From the IMG/VR virus record IMGVR_UViG_3300031857_000065, positions 34,476 through 98,475 of that record: a stretch of DNA of 64,000 nucleotides; one strand, 5' to 3'. A program made the translations under genes and the position numbers. The notes below the pieces were generated by a model. The model was not told the origin of the DNA. It searched no databases and saw only the letters and a program-made list of their open reading frames with translations. This document shows, piece by piece, positions 27,499-36,484 of the stretch. The stretch is from a virus. The number at the start of each line of letters is the position of its first letter. The stretch's first letter is position 1.

Positions 27499-28584
27499 TT
27501 AATTTAGACTTGCACTAACATATTTAGTGCCGTTATAGATATACAACCAATTACCAGAAAAATAAATTGATCCAGTTAATGGTGTAGTTGGTTGAAAATT
27601 TGGAATAGTAAACGTTATAGATGAACTTGCTGCTTGTACAACAGCACCTACATCGTATGTTGGGTCTGATTGTAATACCCACTGCCCTTGACTTGCGCTA
27701 ACATAATAGATGTATGTTTTACCAGTTGTGTTATCATACCATAGTTCATTCTGAGCAGGATATGCCGGTGCGGTAGCTGACGATGTTATTGCCGAAGAAT
27801 TTAATGCATACGATGCTGTAGTTGCGAAACTTGCTGTACCGTTGAAAGAACCAGTAAATGAGCCGGTGTACGATGCCTGGCCGACCGTTGCACTTCCCGT
27901 ATATACTGATACTTTAAATGTTAGACTAGAAGTTTCTGCGTAACTACTTGAAATTGAATTATTTGCCCAACTACTGGTACCAATAAGTTGACCAGTAAAT
28001 GATCCACTAAATGACCCAGTATTAATTTGTACCGAACTGGATACAAGTCCACTAGGTTTATTTGTTATATCGTCCCAATCACTTGACATTCCACTAACAT
28101 AAGACGCAGTGGTTGCGTAGTTTGCCCAACTACTAGTACCAAATAACGAACTAGTTATACCTTGTGTTACATTTAGTGAACCGGTAATGTACTGATTTCC
28201 ATTAAATTGATTTGAACCAGTTGTTACAAATATATTATAGTTTGATATTTGTGTAGATGATGATACCAATCCAATTGGTTTGTTTGAAATAGTATCCCAT
28301 GTACTGGCCGCTCCACTTACATATGAAGCAGTTAATGCATACGATGATGACGCTGCAAACGCAGAATAAGACGCAGATTCAATAGACCCACTAAGCGATA
28401 ATGCATAAATAGCATACGACGAAGTTACTGCGTATGACGCAGTTATTGCGCTCTGTGCTACATTTAAGTATGGAGAAGTCTGGGATACTAAAGTTGTAGG
28501 TTGTCGTAAAATGACACGCGTATTATTTATTTCACTTTCTATATTGACATTTAAATCTGGAACATCTAATTCAATATGTGCCAT
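27499..28584 (-). CDS. Tail fibre protein with ASYA-repeat stalk
   Basis: 361 aa. Most of the chain is made of ASYA/SSWA/TGSF-type repeats such as YAVTSSYAIYALSLSGS, ATTASYVSGMSSDWDDITNK and SFTGQLIGTSSWANN. This composition is typical of trimeric phage fibre shafts. The pair SDWDDITNKPSGLVSSS / STWDTISNKPIGLVSSS is a repeated D-I-x-N-K-P-x-G-L-V motif, common in phage fibres. The C-terminal ~90 residues (PAYPAQNELWYDNTTGKTYI) form a globular tip. The start shares one base with the upstream stop. Confidence 0.68.
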   Translation of the reverse strand: MAHIELDVPDLNVNIESEINNTRVILRQPTTLVSQTSPYLNVAQSAITASYAVTSSYAIYALSLSGSIESASYSAFAASSSYALTASYVSGAASTWDTISNKPIGLVSSSTQISNYNIFVTTGSNQFNGNQYITGSLNVTQGITSSLFGTSSWANYATTASYVSGMSSDWDDITNKPSGLVSSSVQINTGSFSGSFTGQLIGTSSWANNSISSSYAETSSLTFKVSVYTGSATVGQASYTGSFTGSFNGTASFATTASYALNSSAITSSATAPAYPAQNELWYDNTTGKTYIYYVSASQGQWVLQSDPTYDVGAVVQAASSSITFTIPNFQPTTPLTGSIYFSGNWLYIYNGTKYVSASLN

Positions 28585-28940
28585 TAGTAATCTCTAGTAA
28601 CTGCTGGTCTGATCGTAAATGCCCCTTCTAATAAACGACGAACAACTTCGCCCGAAGATCCCGTAATCATCAATAAATCGTACACATATGTACGTTGTTC
28701 TAACATATCTGTTTGTTCCGGCGTTAAACTAACAAAAATACTACCACTAGCATATGGTAATATTTTTTCTACATTAAATGTGGCGGCAACTTCTGTTGTT
28801 GTGTAGTTTTCACGCATTTGCCCAACAAACGTGTAATTGGTAATGTCTATAGGAACACTACCAGATGTATCGGTGTATATATGTGCAAGAATTTTGAAAG
28901 TTTCTCCTTGACCTATATCAAAATCCGTAATGTCTGCCAT
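28584..28940 (-). CDS. Baseplate-periphery protein, BppU-N/Ig-like domain
   Basis: 118 aa from the ATG at 28940, chosen because GAGA precedes it and the candidate promoter lies 27 bases upstream; a longer frame to 28979 would start inside that element. It has an all-beta pattern: GETFKILAHIYTDTSG, then PIDITNYTFVGQMRENY and GSIFVSLTPEQTDMLEQRTY. This resembles the N-terminal domain of phage baseplate upper proteins that link fibres to the baseplate. It is first in the fibre transcription unit, just after the tube gene terminator. Confidence 0.6.
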   Translation of the reverse strand: MADITDFDIGQGETFKILAHIYTDTSGSVPIDITNYTFVGQMRENYTTTEVAATFNVEKILPYASGSIFVSLTPEQTDMLEQRTYVYDLLMITGSSGEVVRRLLEGAFTIRPAVTRDY

Positions 28941-28967
28941 AGTATTCTCACGAAAAAAGCACTCTTG

Positions 28968-28976
28968 TATAAATAT
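28968..28976 (-). promoter_or_regulatory. Candidate promoter element (ATATTTATA) of the fibre unit
   Basis: Exact minus-strand ATATTTATA, 27 bases before the ATG at 28940 and about 40 bases after the strong terminator hairpin at 29054-29017. Confidence 0.55.
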
Positions 28977-29016
28977 CAAAAACCATATTAAGAGAGTGAT
29001 TTTGACTTATAAAAAT

Positions 29017-29054
29017 ATAACTCTCGCAGATGAATGAACACCTGCGAGAGTTAT
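29017..29054 (-). terminator. Intrinsic terminator after the tail tube gene
   Basis: A perfect 13-bp inverted repeat (ATAACTCTCGCAG / CTGCGAGAGTTAT) with a 12-base loop at 29030-29041, followed on the minus strand by ATTTTTATAA. It lies 20 bases after the tube stop codon and just before the promoter-like motif of the next unit. Confidence 0.85.
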
Positions 29055-29073
29055 TATTAAATTGTAACTACGA

Positions 29074-29562
29074 TTAGTAGTTCAATACGCAATAGTCTGG
29101 TTGAATTTCAATTGTGAATTCAACTTGGTCATCTGCACCCCAATCCATTTCTGCAAAGTCTACTTGAGTAATTTGTGCACCCTTAATAATCCACTCTTCA
29201 ACCTTGTCACCTACTGGGCCAAGAACGTTGAGGGTTAAATCTTTCTTGTAGAATTCAAGATAGCCGTCACGGCCTGTTACTGATTCGTGGTGTAAACGAA
29301 CCCATTCCATTACTGCTTGTGCGCCTGATGGAACAATTGGATCGTAAAGTGTCAATGACATTGTGCCCCACTTGGTTTTGCCCTTAACATAACGTTGAAC
29401 GTTAATGTGGTCAAGTGCTTTTGCGTCTTGGGTTAACTTTGGACGATTGATTTTCTTTACGATGTATGAAGGAATACCATCCATATAAAGGATGAAGCGA
29501 TTCTTCATTTTTGGTTCAAATGCTGTAAAGAATAGCTCTTGTTCTTGTACTAGGTTTGCCAT
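29074..29562 (-). CDS. Tail tube protein (gp19-like)
   Basis: 162 aa, the size of T4 gp19. The N-terminus FFTAFEPKMKNRFILYMDGI, the IVKKINRPKLTQDAKALDHI strand and the C-terminal VDFAEMDWGADDQVEFTIEI match the T4-like tube family, in which the same fold stacks into hexameric rings inside the sheath. GGAGA precedes the start. It has its own promoter-like motif and terminator, in line with the high dose needed. Confidence 0.9.
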   Translation of the reverse strand: MANLVQEQELFFTAFEPKMKNRFILYMDGIPSYIVKKINRPKLTQDAKALDHINVQRYVKGKTKWGTMSLTLYDPIVPSGAQAVMEWVRLHHESVTGRDGYLEFYKKDLTLNVLGPVGDKVEEWIIKGAQITQVDFAEMDWGADDQVEFTIEIQPDYCVLNY

Positions 29563-29588
29563 GTATAATCTCCGAAAGGATATCTAGC

Positions 29589-29597
29589 TATAAATAT
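29589..29597 (-). promoter_or_regulatory. Candidate promoter element (ATATTTATA) of the tube gene
   Basis: Exact minus-strand ATATTTATA, 27 bases upstream of the tube ATG and 16 bases past the hairpin that follows the sheath gene. Confidence 0.55.
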
Positions 29598-29612
29598 TAA
29601 ATTAGTTGAATT

Positions 29613-29643
29613 TGTGGAGGGAATTTTTTAGGTTCCCTCCACA
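29613..29643 (-). terminator. Hairpin after the tail sheath gene
   Basis: A perfect 11-bp stem (TGTGGAGGGAA / TTCCCTCCACA) with a 9-base loop, starting nine bases after the sheath stop. The minus-strand 3' side reads AATTCAACT, so the U-tract is poor. It may be a weak terminator or a 3'-end stabilising hairpin. Confidence 0.65.
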
Positions 29644-29651
29644 GTTTCAGC

Positions 29652-31985
29652 TTACGCTGTTGGGAATGTAGCGCCCGTTGGAAGAACGTTGAAGTCAAGA
29701 ATAATGAATTCAGCGGTCTTTGTCGGTTGTAGATAGAGTTGTCCATAGAGGATGTTTCTATCGATAATATCCGGTGTATTGTTGGTTTCATCCATAATAA
29801 CACGGAATGCGTACAAACCAGAACGTTCTTGGACACTTGCCAAATATGGATTGACAATGTTTAAGAAACGGTTACGAGTGGATTCCACGTTTTGTTCGAA
29901 TACGAGGTAACGTGAAACACTTGCAATATATTTCTTCACAGCGATTAACAAACGACGGACATTTACACGGTCAAGTGCTGATGGACGGCGTTGTAAGGTC
30001 TTTTGACCCCATACACAGATGCCTTGACCTGGGAACTGTGCGATTGGGTTTACCTTACCTTCGTACAATGTGTCACGAAGTGCTTGTGGAAGTCTTGCAC
30101 GTACACCGACTGCACTTGCGATACCACCACGATTCAAACCAGCTGGTGCAAACCATTCTGCTGCAACGTTGTCGTTGTATGCATAAATTTCTGGAAGAAT
30201 GACTGAAGGTGGAACCCAAAGCAATTTGTTTGTATTTACATCAATGACTCTTAACCAAGGATAGTAAGTTGCTGCATAGTTACTATCAATTTCTGCAGCC
30301 TTACCAGTTGCGTTTGCAATGGTCGAGTTCAATCCAACAGTATCCATCAAATAGAATGCATCACCACGTTCTTCACACAAACTTAATGCTTCGTTTGCGA
30401 TATACGAATGATATTCGTAAATAACGCCTGGAAGTACAAGAAGGTTGAAGTCCCATTGGTCTTGATTACTGATAGCTTGGATAGCTTTCTTATATGCTAC
30501 TGAACCATCGGTTGTTGAATTTGCTAAATTAAATCCTTGTGAATTTGAAGCAACAATGTCACCACCGAGATTAATATCACGTGCTGGATTTAATCCGTCA
30601 AATCCGCCTTGGAATGGAACAGAGAATTTACGATATGCGAGACTGTCATCATCATCAATATCAATAGTCTTTGATGTCAATCCATCTGGAACATCACTTA
30701 ATGATTCAAGATTAAATGCTGAACCAACACTTACTGAGCCTGATGGAATTGGTGCAAGATATGATGGATTTGTACCTTCTGTGGTCATAAAGTTCCAACC
30801 ATAGTAGTACTTCTTATCTACTGCATCAATTGAATATCCTTCCGTTGAACCACTCAACCAACGTGAAGTGACATAATCTGGTGATACTAATGCTGTTGAA
30901 GTTACACTTACTGGTGATTGTAGTGCCGCAAATCCATATGGTACTGCTGTTTTTGGAATTACTGCATCGCTCATTTCAACATATACATACTTTGAACGAT
31001 TTGGGAAATCACCTTGATAATAACGTTCGTCAGTATTTGGATCGTCATATGGAGCACTATTACCAACAACACGTGCGATAAATTGTGGACTATCTGGATC
31101 CAATGTTACATTATCATATTGTTCAAGAACTTCAATACGTGCATCCGTATCATCATATGAACGAATCAACATAGTAAATGTTGCCCACTCATCTTCATCA
31201 GATGCTTTTTTCATATTCAAGAATGATACTTTAATTTCTTTATTTGATGCTACACCGTCACCCAATGTCCAGAATTTAAACAAGTCAATGTTATCACCAC
31301 CAACTGTTTGTGATTGAATCCAAGGAGTTGATGCGTTACTGTATCGACCGTATACTGAACCAGAGAAGAACAATGCTGTACTTGAGGTTACTGCGGACAT
31401 AGTGACTGCGGTTCCAACAGATGTTATTGCTTCTGGGAAGATTGCATACACATACGCACCCTTACTAGTTGCCGGTGTGTATCCAAAAAAATCACCTAGA
31501 TATGCTGATGAACCTGCGTCGCCACTTAATCCACTTGCACTAATATCAGCTGCGGTTCCTGGAACGTTTACTGAAAGATTAAAACTTCCAGAATTTCCTA
31601 ATATAGTAACATCTGAAATAGTGTTACCAGTACTACTTGGATGCAATACTGCAAACAATTTTTGACCAGTTGATCCACTTGCGTAGATTAATGCTGGTAC
31701 AACTTCATCATTATCGTATCCGTTTAATCCAAGAACACGAACGATGGTTGCTACACCTGCTTCACGTAGATAATTTTTTACTGTTAATCCCGTATAGTGA
31801 TTTGCGTCGGCTTCACCAAATTGGGTAACATACTCTTGTTGACTTCTAACGATAGTTGGAATAAATGCTGGACCTTTTGGTGTCGGTCCAATGAATGCAC
31901 CCCCGATTTCACTAATACCTTGAGTCAAGAAACTCAAATCTCTTTCTCTAGTGAAAACGCCTGGTGACACAATGCGTTCTGCCAT
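29652..31985 (-). CDS. Contractile tail sheath protein (gp18-like)
   Basis: 777 aa, somewhat longer than T4 gp18 (659 aa). The N-terminus SPGVFTRERDLSFLTQGISE, followed by GGAFIGPTPKGPAFIP, is the classic sheath signature. The C-terminal portion has YPWLRVIDVNTNKLLWVPPS, AGLNRGGIASAVGVRARLP and QGICVWGQKTLQRRPSALDR with VNVRRL, all conserved in sheath domain IV that forms the contractile lattice. The extra length lies in the middle, surface-exposed domains. Strong SD (GGAGGATTCGT) before the ATG. Confidence 0.95.
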   Translation of the reverse strand: MAERIVSPGVFTRERDLSFLTQGISEIGGAFIGPTPKGPAFIPTIVRSQQEYVTQFGEADANHYTGLTVKNYLREAGVATIVRVLGLNGYDNDEVVPALIYASGSTGQKLFAVLHPSSTGNTISDVTILGNSGSFNLSVNVPGTAADISASGLSGDAGSSAYLGDFFGYTPATSKGAYVYAIFPEAITSVGTAVTMSAVTSSTALFFSGSVYGRYSNASTPWIQSQTVGGDNIDLFKFWTLGDGVASNKEIKVSFLNMKKASDEDEWATFTMLIRSYDDTDARIEVLEQYDNVTLDPDSPQFIARVVGNSAPYDDPNTDERYYQGDFPNRSKYVYVEMSDAVIPKTAVPYGFAALQSPVSVTSTALVSPDYVTSRWLSGSTEGYSIDAVDKKYYYGWNFMTTEGTNPSYLAPIPSGSVSVGSAFNLESLSDVPDGLTSKTIDIDDDDSLAYRKFSVPFQGGFDGLNPARDINLGGDIVASNSQGFNLANSTTDGSVAYKKAIQAISNQDQWDFNLLVLPGVIYEYHSYIANEALSLCEERGDAFYLMDTVGLNSTIANATGKAAEIDSNYAATYYPWLRVIDVNTNKLLWVPPSVILPEIYAYNDNVAAEWFAPAGLNRGGIASAVGVRARLPQALRDTLYEGKVNPIAQFPGQGICVWGQKTLQRRPSALDRVNVRRLLIAVKKYIASVSRYLVFEQNVESTRNRFLNIVNPYLASVQERSGLYAFRVIMDETNNTPDIIDRNILYGQLYLQPTKTAEFIILDFNVLPTGATFPTA

Positions 31986-32008
31986 ACGAATCCTCCAAAT
32001 GGGTTATA

Positions 32009-32269
32009 TTATACTGTTATTTCTCCGGTATTCAAATCGATGTTACCGGTACCATATTTTTCTTGCAACTTATTATAAATAACCTTTTCTCTTTCTTGGA
32101 AGTCCGTGAATTTTTGTTCTTCGTTTTTTATGTTATTTTCTACGGTTTCGATTTCTTTTTGTAACAACACTTTTGTAAGGTGCATTTCACCGATAGTAGA
32201 AGTAATAACATATAACGTGTCCCGTAAATCTTGTACTTCTTTCAACTCTTCTGGCGTGACCTTTTTCAT
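32009..32269 (-). CDS. Small coiled-coil protein between tail genes
   Basis: 86 aa, almost entirely helical and heptad-like: EELKEVQDLRDTLYVITSTI, then KEIETVENNIKNEEQKFTDF and KVIYNKLQEKYGTG. It ends in a short beta hairpin (NIDLNTGEITV). Similar small coiled-coil proteins occur next to sheath genes in marine T4-like phages. It might be an assembly factor or a minor virion protein; function unknown. Confidence 0.6.
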   Translation of the reverse strand: MKKVTPEELKEVQDLRDTLYVITSTIGEMHLTKVLLQKEIETVENNIKNEEQKFTDFQEREKVIYNKLQEKYGTGNIDLNTGEITV

Positions 32270-32300
32270 ATAGAATCCTTTTTAAAAATTATATACCTAT

Positions 32301-32309
32301 CATAAATAT
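32301..32309 (-). promoter_or_regulatory. Candidate promoter element (ATATTTATG) of the sheath unit
   Basis: Minus-strand ATATTTATG, one mismatch to the recurring motif, 32 bases upstream of the coiled-coil gene that precedes the sheath gene. Confidence 0.45.
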
Positions 32310-32339
32310 ATGAAATTTTTCTGAAACATTGATATTTTT

Positions 32340-33134
32340 TTATATGTCGTTTACGTCTGTCACGATTTCGGAATTGAATACAACTTTCTTTGCGGTGTAG
32401 TTTATACGGGATGTGCTGACTCTATTTCCATCACGGTTTAATGCCGATTCTGGAACGATGTATGCCTTAACGTCTATAGTACATCTGCTTCTTACAAGTC
32501 TGTCATTTGCATTTGGTAAATCATTTGTTTGGTCAAATTGATTGATTCTAGTTATAAATTTATAATTGTTATCTTCACCCCAATATTCATCACTTTCAAA
32601 AGATACGCTCTCTACTATTTTATTCATCTGTTCCATATACTCGGTCCATATGATGGTTTCATATGTAATATCGTAATAGTCGGGAACCATCACAGATTGA
32701 AATGTTTGCGATGGAGTGATTCCATTTAATGCCGTAAATTTATCGTATATATTACGAGAATTCCAACCAGTTTTAAACAGATATTCTTGATATTTGTTTA
32801 CCGGTGAGTTCATACTATTTTTCTTTATGCTTGTACGCCGTATCATTATGATTGGCAACTGAATTTTACCATTCTTGTCACGGATGGCACCATCACGTTG
32901 TACAGACTTCCATCTTTCTGGATTTCCGTAAATAACAGGAACTTTAATTTGTTTACCGTCTTGTGTAACTACTGGAACTATTTTTGATTGTAGATATTTG
33001 ATAATAGAAGTATCTACTGTCATCAGTCCTACTGACGTTGGTAGTATTTGTTCTTTTTCTTGTTTATTTTCTTCCCCACGACTTGTTCTGCTTCGTGTAG
33101 TTTTTAATGCTCTATTAAATCTTGGAATGCTCAT
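32340..33134 (-). CDS. Tail sheath stabiliser/completion protein (gp15-like)
   Basis: 264 aa, close to T4 gp15 (272 aa). The conserved core is VPVIYGNPERWKSVQRDGAI followed by RDKNGKIQLPIIMIRRTS, then VMVPDYYDITYETIIWTEYM. These are the signature blocks of gp15, which caps the tail after sheath assembly and joins it to the neck. The ATG overlaps the gp14-like stop (ATGA). A basic, Ser-rich N-terminal arm (residues 1-35) is present. Confidence 0.8.
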   Translation of the reverse strand: MSIPRFNRALKTTRSRTSRGEENKQEKEQILPTSVGLMTVDTSIIKYLQSKIVPVVTQDGKQIKVPVIYGNPERWKSVQRDGAIRDKNGKIQLPIIMIRRTSIKKNSMNSPVNKYQEYLFKTGWNSRNIYDKFTALNGITPSQTFQSVMVPDYYDITYETIIWTEYMEQMNKIVESVSFESDEYWGEDNNYKFITRINQFDQTNDLPNANDRLVRSRCTIDVKAYIVPESALNRDGNRVSTSRINYTAKKVVFNSEIVTDVNDI

Positions 33135-33586
33135 ATGTGCGTTTCCTCAATATTAATTGCACTACGACGAGTCAAGTGAGTTGTGCAAATAATTGAATGA
33201 TCAAATTGTGGACGACTTGCTATCAATTGTACATCATTTACATTATCAATTTCATAAAAATTGTCATTATATCCAATAATATCACCAACTTCAGGAAACA
33301 CATCAACATCTTGTAATAGTTTTTTAACAAATTTAAATTCGACAGTTTGTGTTGTATCAAATCCAAATCCTTCTGAAACTGCTTCAGTTTTAGGATATTG
33401 AACCAATCCATGTAATTGAATTCCACGGTATCTAGTTTTACTCGTAGATTCACCGTAAATGTTTACACTAGTAATTTCTGGAATTATTCTATACAACACG
33501 ACCGGTACATCAACTACTTCAATTACTATTTCTTTGTTGATGTGTTGGAAGAACTGAAAGTCTCTTTCAGATACAAAGCGTGGCAT
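33131..33586 (-). CDS. Neck protein (gp14-like)
   Basis: 151 aa, shorter than T4 gp14 (256 aa). RDFQFFQHINKEIVIEVVDV near the N-terminus, YRGIQLHGLVQYP, and DVFPEVGDIIGYNDNFYEID resemble neck proteins of marine T4-like phages that lie between gp13 and gp15. It would sit under the portal and join head to tail. Order and coupling to the gp15-like gene support this; sequence evidence alone is moderate. Confidence 0.65.
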   Translation of the reverse strand: MPRFVSERDFQFFQHINKEIVIEVVDVPVVLYRIIPEITSVNIYGESTSKTRYRGIQLHGLVQYPKTEAVSEGFGFDTTQTVEFKFVKKLLQDVDVFPEVGDIIGYNDNFYEIDNVNDVQLIASRPQFDHSIICTTHLTRRSAINIEETHI

Positions 33587-33596
33587 TAACTATCTC

Positions 33597-34760
33597 TTAA
33601 TAAATGTATATTGGCGTTGGGATGTGCTTGAATATTTGCTGCATAGCTTCGGCATTTTCCATACTCTTTTTTAATTGAGCTTGGTGTCCCGTTTGTTCCA
33701 ACGTTTCACGAAGTTCTTCAACCAATCCCTTCTTTTCATCCGCAGCTTCTCTACGCAAAGTTTCACCATCTAATGTTATTTCAGCATCAGGAATAGGTAT
33801 TCTTTGATACTTTGATCGTATATTACCTAATAATTCTTTTGCTGTTGCTAATGTGTATTTGTAAATCCACAAACGCCCAATACTATTAATGTTTTTGTAT
33901 TGGATATTATCATATGGAATATTTGAAAAATCAGAAACAATAGAGTTTTCTGAGCCAGATTGATAGAGTGCATTTCCACTCATCTTATCATCTACAACCA
34001 TATAATCAAACCACACAACAGAATTTACTTTAAAAACTGGTTGAAAATGAACAATATTATTTGCTATACTAAAGCTGTATTGACTTTTACGAATCATATC
34101 ATTGATTTCAATTGCTTGAATACGGAGTAAATCTTCGTATGCCGGCATCATCACGAAGGTAACTGGTGGTGAGTATCCATCAAATCCAAATTCACTCATC
34201 AAGTTCGTTAAACCAAGACCCGTGGTTGCAAATGGGTCATAGTAACGTGCAATGGCTGGTGGCATGTAGTGATAGATACGACGAACTTCTATTGCTTTTC
34301 CAGTATCTTCTGGCAATACCCAATTTCGTAAATCATATGATTGAGTGTATGCTGATGCACTAATTGCTGCAGATTTAACTGATACATTACCACCACTTTC
34401 TGCTTCAGTTCCATATTGTGCTGATAATTTTACCAATTGTGGAATTGGTGTAGAAATAATATTACGTTGAGTAATTTCTGTAGACGTACTCATTCCTTGC
34501 AACGACAACATATGTTCTCGTGCATTAAATTGATTAACTTGATTACTATATGTCGTTATTGCTTCCTCAAAACATGCATAAATTTGTCTATGCGTTAACT
34601 CAACATCAACTACTGGGTATCCCAATCTGCGTGCTACGAATGTTGCAGCTTTTGGTGCTTCAATTTGAAATTGAGGATCGTTATCATAGAAACCAAATGG
34701 AGTTAATCCATATGGGTTTACAGGTCTTTCTTCAAACGTAATTGGTTCACGATTTTGCAT
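33597..34760 (-). CDS. Neck protein / head completion (gp13-like)
   Basis: 387 aa from the ATG at 34760, chosen for the GGGGAG SD four bases upstream and a promoter-like motif 24 bases upstream; the open frame to 34853 would start inside the terminator. The segment LWIYKYTLATAKELLGNIRS, followed by KYQRIPIPDAEITLDGETL, is the hallmark of T4-like gp13 neck proteins. The VVDVELTHRQIYACFEEAIT block near the N-terminus is also conserved. It binds the portal and completes the head. Confidence 0.82.
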   Translation of the reverse strand: MQNREPITFEERPVNPYGLTPFGFYDNDPQFQIEAPKAATFVARRLGYPVVDVELTHRQIYACFEEAITTYSNQVNQFNAREHMLSLQGMSTSTEITQRNIISTPIPQLVKLSAQYGTEAESGGNVSVKSAAISASAYTQSYDLRNWVLPEDTGKAIEVRRIYHYMPPAIARYYDPFATTGLGLTNLMSEFGFDGYSPPVTFVMMPAYEDLLRIQAIEINDMIRKSQYSFSIANNIVHFQPVFKVNSVVWFDYMVVDDKMSGNALYQSGSENSIVSDFSNIPYDNIQYKNINSIGRLWIYKYTLATAKELLGNIRSKYQRIPIPDAEITLDGETLRREAADEKKGLVEELRETLEQTGHQAQLKKSMENAEAMQQIFKHIPTPIYIY

Positions 34761-34783
34761 GTGTCTCCCCAAATAGATACAGA

Positions 34784-34792
34784 TATAAATAT
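34784..34792 (-). promoter_or_regulatory. Candidate promoter element (ATATTTATA) of the neck unit
   Basis: Exact minus-strand ATATTTATA within GATATTTATATC, 24 bases upstream of the gp13-like ATG and about 35 bases after the capsid terminator. Confidence 0.55.
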
Positions 34793-34825
34793 CAAATACT
34801 GTTTGATAACTTGTGTTATAGGCAT

Positions 34826-34856
34826 AAAAATGGGAACCATTTCTGGTTCCCATTTT
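34826..34856 (-). terminator. Intrinsic terminator after the capsid gene
   Basis: A perfect 13-bp stem (AAAATGGGAACCA / TGGTTCCCATTTT) with a four-base loop (GAAA on the transcript), followed on the minus strand by a T run (TTTTTAT). It begins 18 bases after the capsid stop codon and would isolate the abundant capsid transcript. Confidence 0.9.
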
Positions 34857-34874
34857 ACTACAATCAAAAGTTTA

Positions 34875-36467
34875 TTAAACTCTTGAGAGCTTGTCGAGGT
34901 AGATCTTACCGAAGAATTCCGGACGAACAATCTTCTTCGCGTAACGGGTCATTACGCCGCGACGTGGTGTGAAGTTGTTTGGATCATAGACAAGTGGGGT
35001 CATAATTAATGGAATGTATGGTGCATATACTGCGCCAGTTTCCAAGAATTGTGAACCACGGAAGCCCATCAACATTACGTTTTCCTTCATGTATGGGTTC
35101 TTGTATACGGTGAAACGGTTAGCAAATGAACCAATCTTGGTTACACCAGCTGCGAATTCCATCTTGTCACCATCGGTACCAGCTTGGAAGCCAGGAATGG
35201 TTTCAAGAATTGTTGCTGCGGTTGGCGAAACAACTGCGAAGTTTGCACCACCACGCATTGTTGCTTGGTGAATCTTGTTTGATACTTTTTGCATCTTTTG
35301 ACCAAGTGTTTGGTACCAGGTCATATTGGTCCATGCAGTTCCTTGGAAAGAGTTAGCTGCAAAGGTTGAACCGTTCCATACAGTACCAATTTCTGCTGAC
35401 CAGTATTCGGTGTTAGCTGCTGGTGCTGCTGCAATTAACATATCAAGAATTTCAAGGTCAATTTCAGTTGCAACATAGTCACTCAACATTGCTGTTAATT
35501 CTGCTTCTGCGTCAATTGAGTGGTATGCGTTCAAGTCTTGTGCAAGTTCTGGTGACCAGACTGCCTTCAACTTACGGGTCTTAGCAACGATAGTTTCTGA
35601 CTTAAGTTCCAAATCAATTTGTGGAATTGCCAAATCAGTTGTTGCGTCAACTGGACCGCCTGTACGATCTTCAAAGTCACCACGGGTTGTGTCCGTTGGT
35701 TGCTTGACAAAGAACAAATGTGTTGCTGCATCGTTTGTAGTTGCGTTTACGATGAAGGTAAGATTTGTACCATCATACTTGGTAAATTCTGGAAGCAATT
35801 TGCTTGCAAAATCAACGGTTGAACCAGAAATTACGAATGCACGTGATGCTAAGAAATCACCGTTTGATGCAGAAACTGCTGGTACTACGTACTTGGTCAA
35901 TGAACCAGTTACAAGGAATTCATCATTGTAGTTTACATCAGCAAATGTTACTGATTGTGATGCTACTGAATTGATTGCAACTGACGCGTCATTGATTGAG
36001 TAGCCATAACGTCCTGCACCATACAAACCACCGGTAGTTTGGTTACCGAAAGTGGTGAATGGTGAAGAAAGTGTACTACCATAAAGTGATTGTTGTGCGG
36101 TTTGACCGTTTGCGGTATTACCGTACTTGAAGTCCATATAGAACACCAAACCTGCTGGGAGGTTCATTGGTTGAACTGATACGAAATTCTTTGATGCAAT
36201 TGAACCAAAGACCTTACGGACTAATGGAAGTGCAACACCTGCCCAGTTTTCACCAGCTGTGCCTGCACCTTGTGGATTTGTTACTGTTACTTCACTGATA
36301 AGTTGTTGTGCTTGGTTTTCAAGCAAAACTGACATACCTTGCTTTTCATATCCCTTTAAGCCTTCAAGAAGACCTGACTTTTCCCACTTTGCTGATAATC
36401 CGCGTGTTTGGTTGATGATTACATCGTGAGCGGACTTAGCTTCACTAATAAGTTCATGTACTGACAT
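34875..36467 (-). CDS. Major capsid protein (gp23-like)
   Basis: 530 aa (T4 gp23 is 521). LISEVTVTNPQGAGTAGENW at residues about 56-76 and PLVRKVFGSIASKNFVSVQP are characteristic of gp23, as is LKAVWSPELAQDLNAYHSID later. The sequence QQLISE (residues 54-59) followed by Val fits the (L/I)-x-E cleavage rule of the gp21 protease and is near the place where T4 gp23 is cut (residue 65), so the first 59 residues are probably removed on maturation. GGAG precedes the start; a strong terminator follows. Confidence 0.95.
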   Translation of the reverse strand: MSVHELISEAKSAHDVIINQTRGLSAKWEKSGLLEGLKGYEKQGMSVLLENQAQQLISEVTVTNPQGAGTAGENWAGVALPLVRKVFGSIASKNFVSVQPMNLPAGLVFYMDFKYGNTANGQTAQQSLYGSTLSSPFTTFGNQTTGGLYGAGRYGYSINDASVAINSVASQSVTFADVNYNDEFLVTGSLTKYVVPAVSASNGDFLASRAFVISGSTVDFASKLLPEFTKYDGTNLTFIVNATTNDAATHLFFVKQPTDTTRGDFEDRTGGPVDATTDLAIPQIDLELKSETIVAKTRKLKAVWSPELAQDLNAYHSIDAEAELTAMLSDYVATEIDLEILDMLIAAAPAANTEYWSAEIGTVWNGSTFAANSFQGTAWTNMTWYQTLGQKMQKVSNKIHQATMRGGANFAVVSPTAATILETIPGFQAGTDGDKMEFAAGVTKIGSFANRFTVYKNPYMKENVMLMGFRGSQFLETGAVYAPYIPLIMTPLVYDPNNFTPRRGVMTRYAKKIVRPEFFGKIYLDKLSRV

Positions 36468-36484
36468 GTATATTTTCTCCTAGA

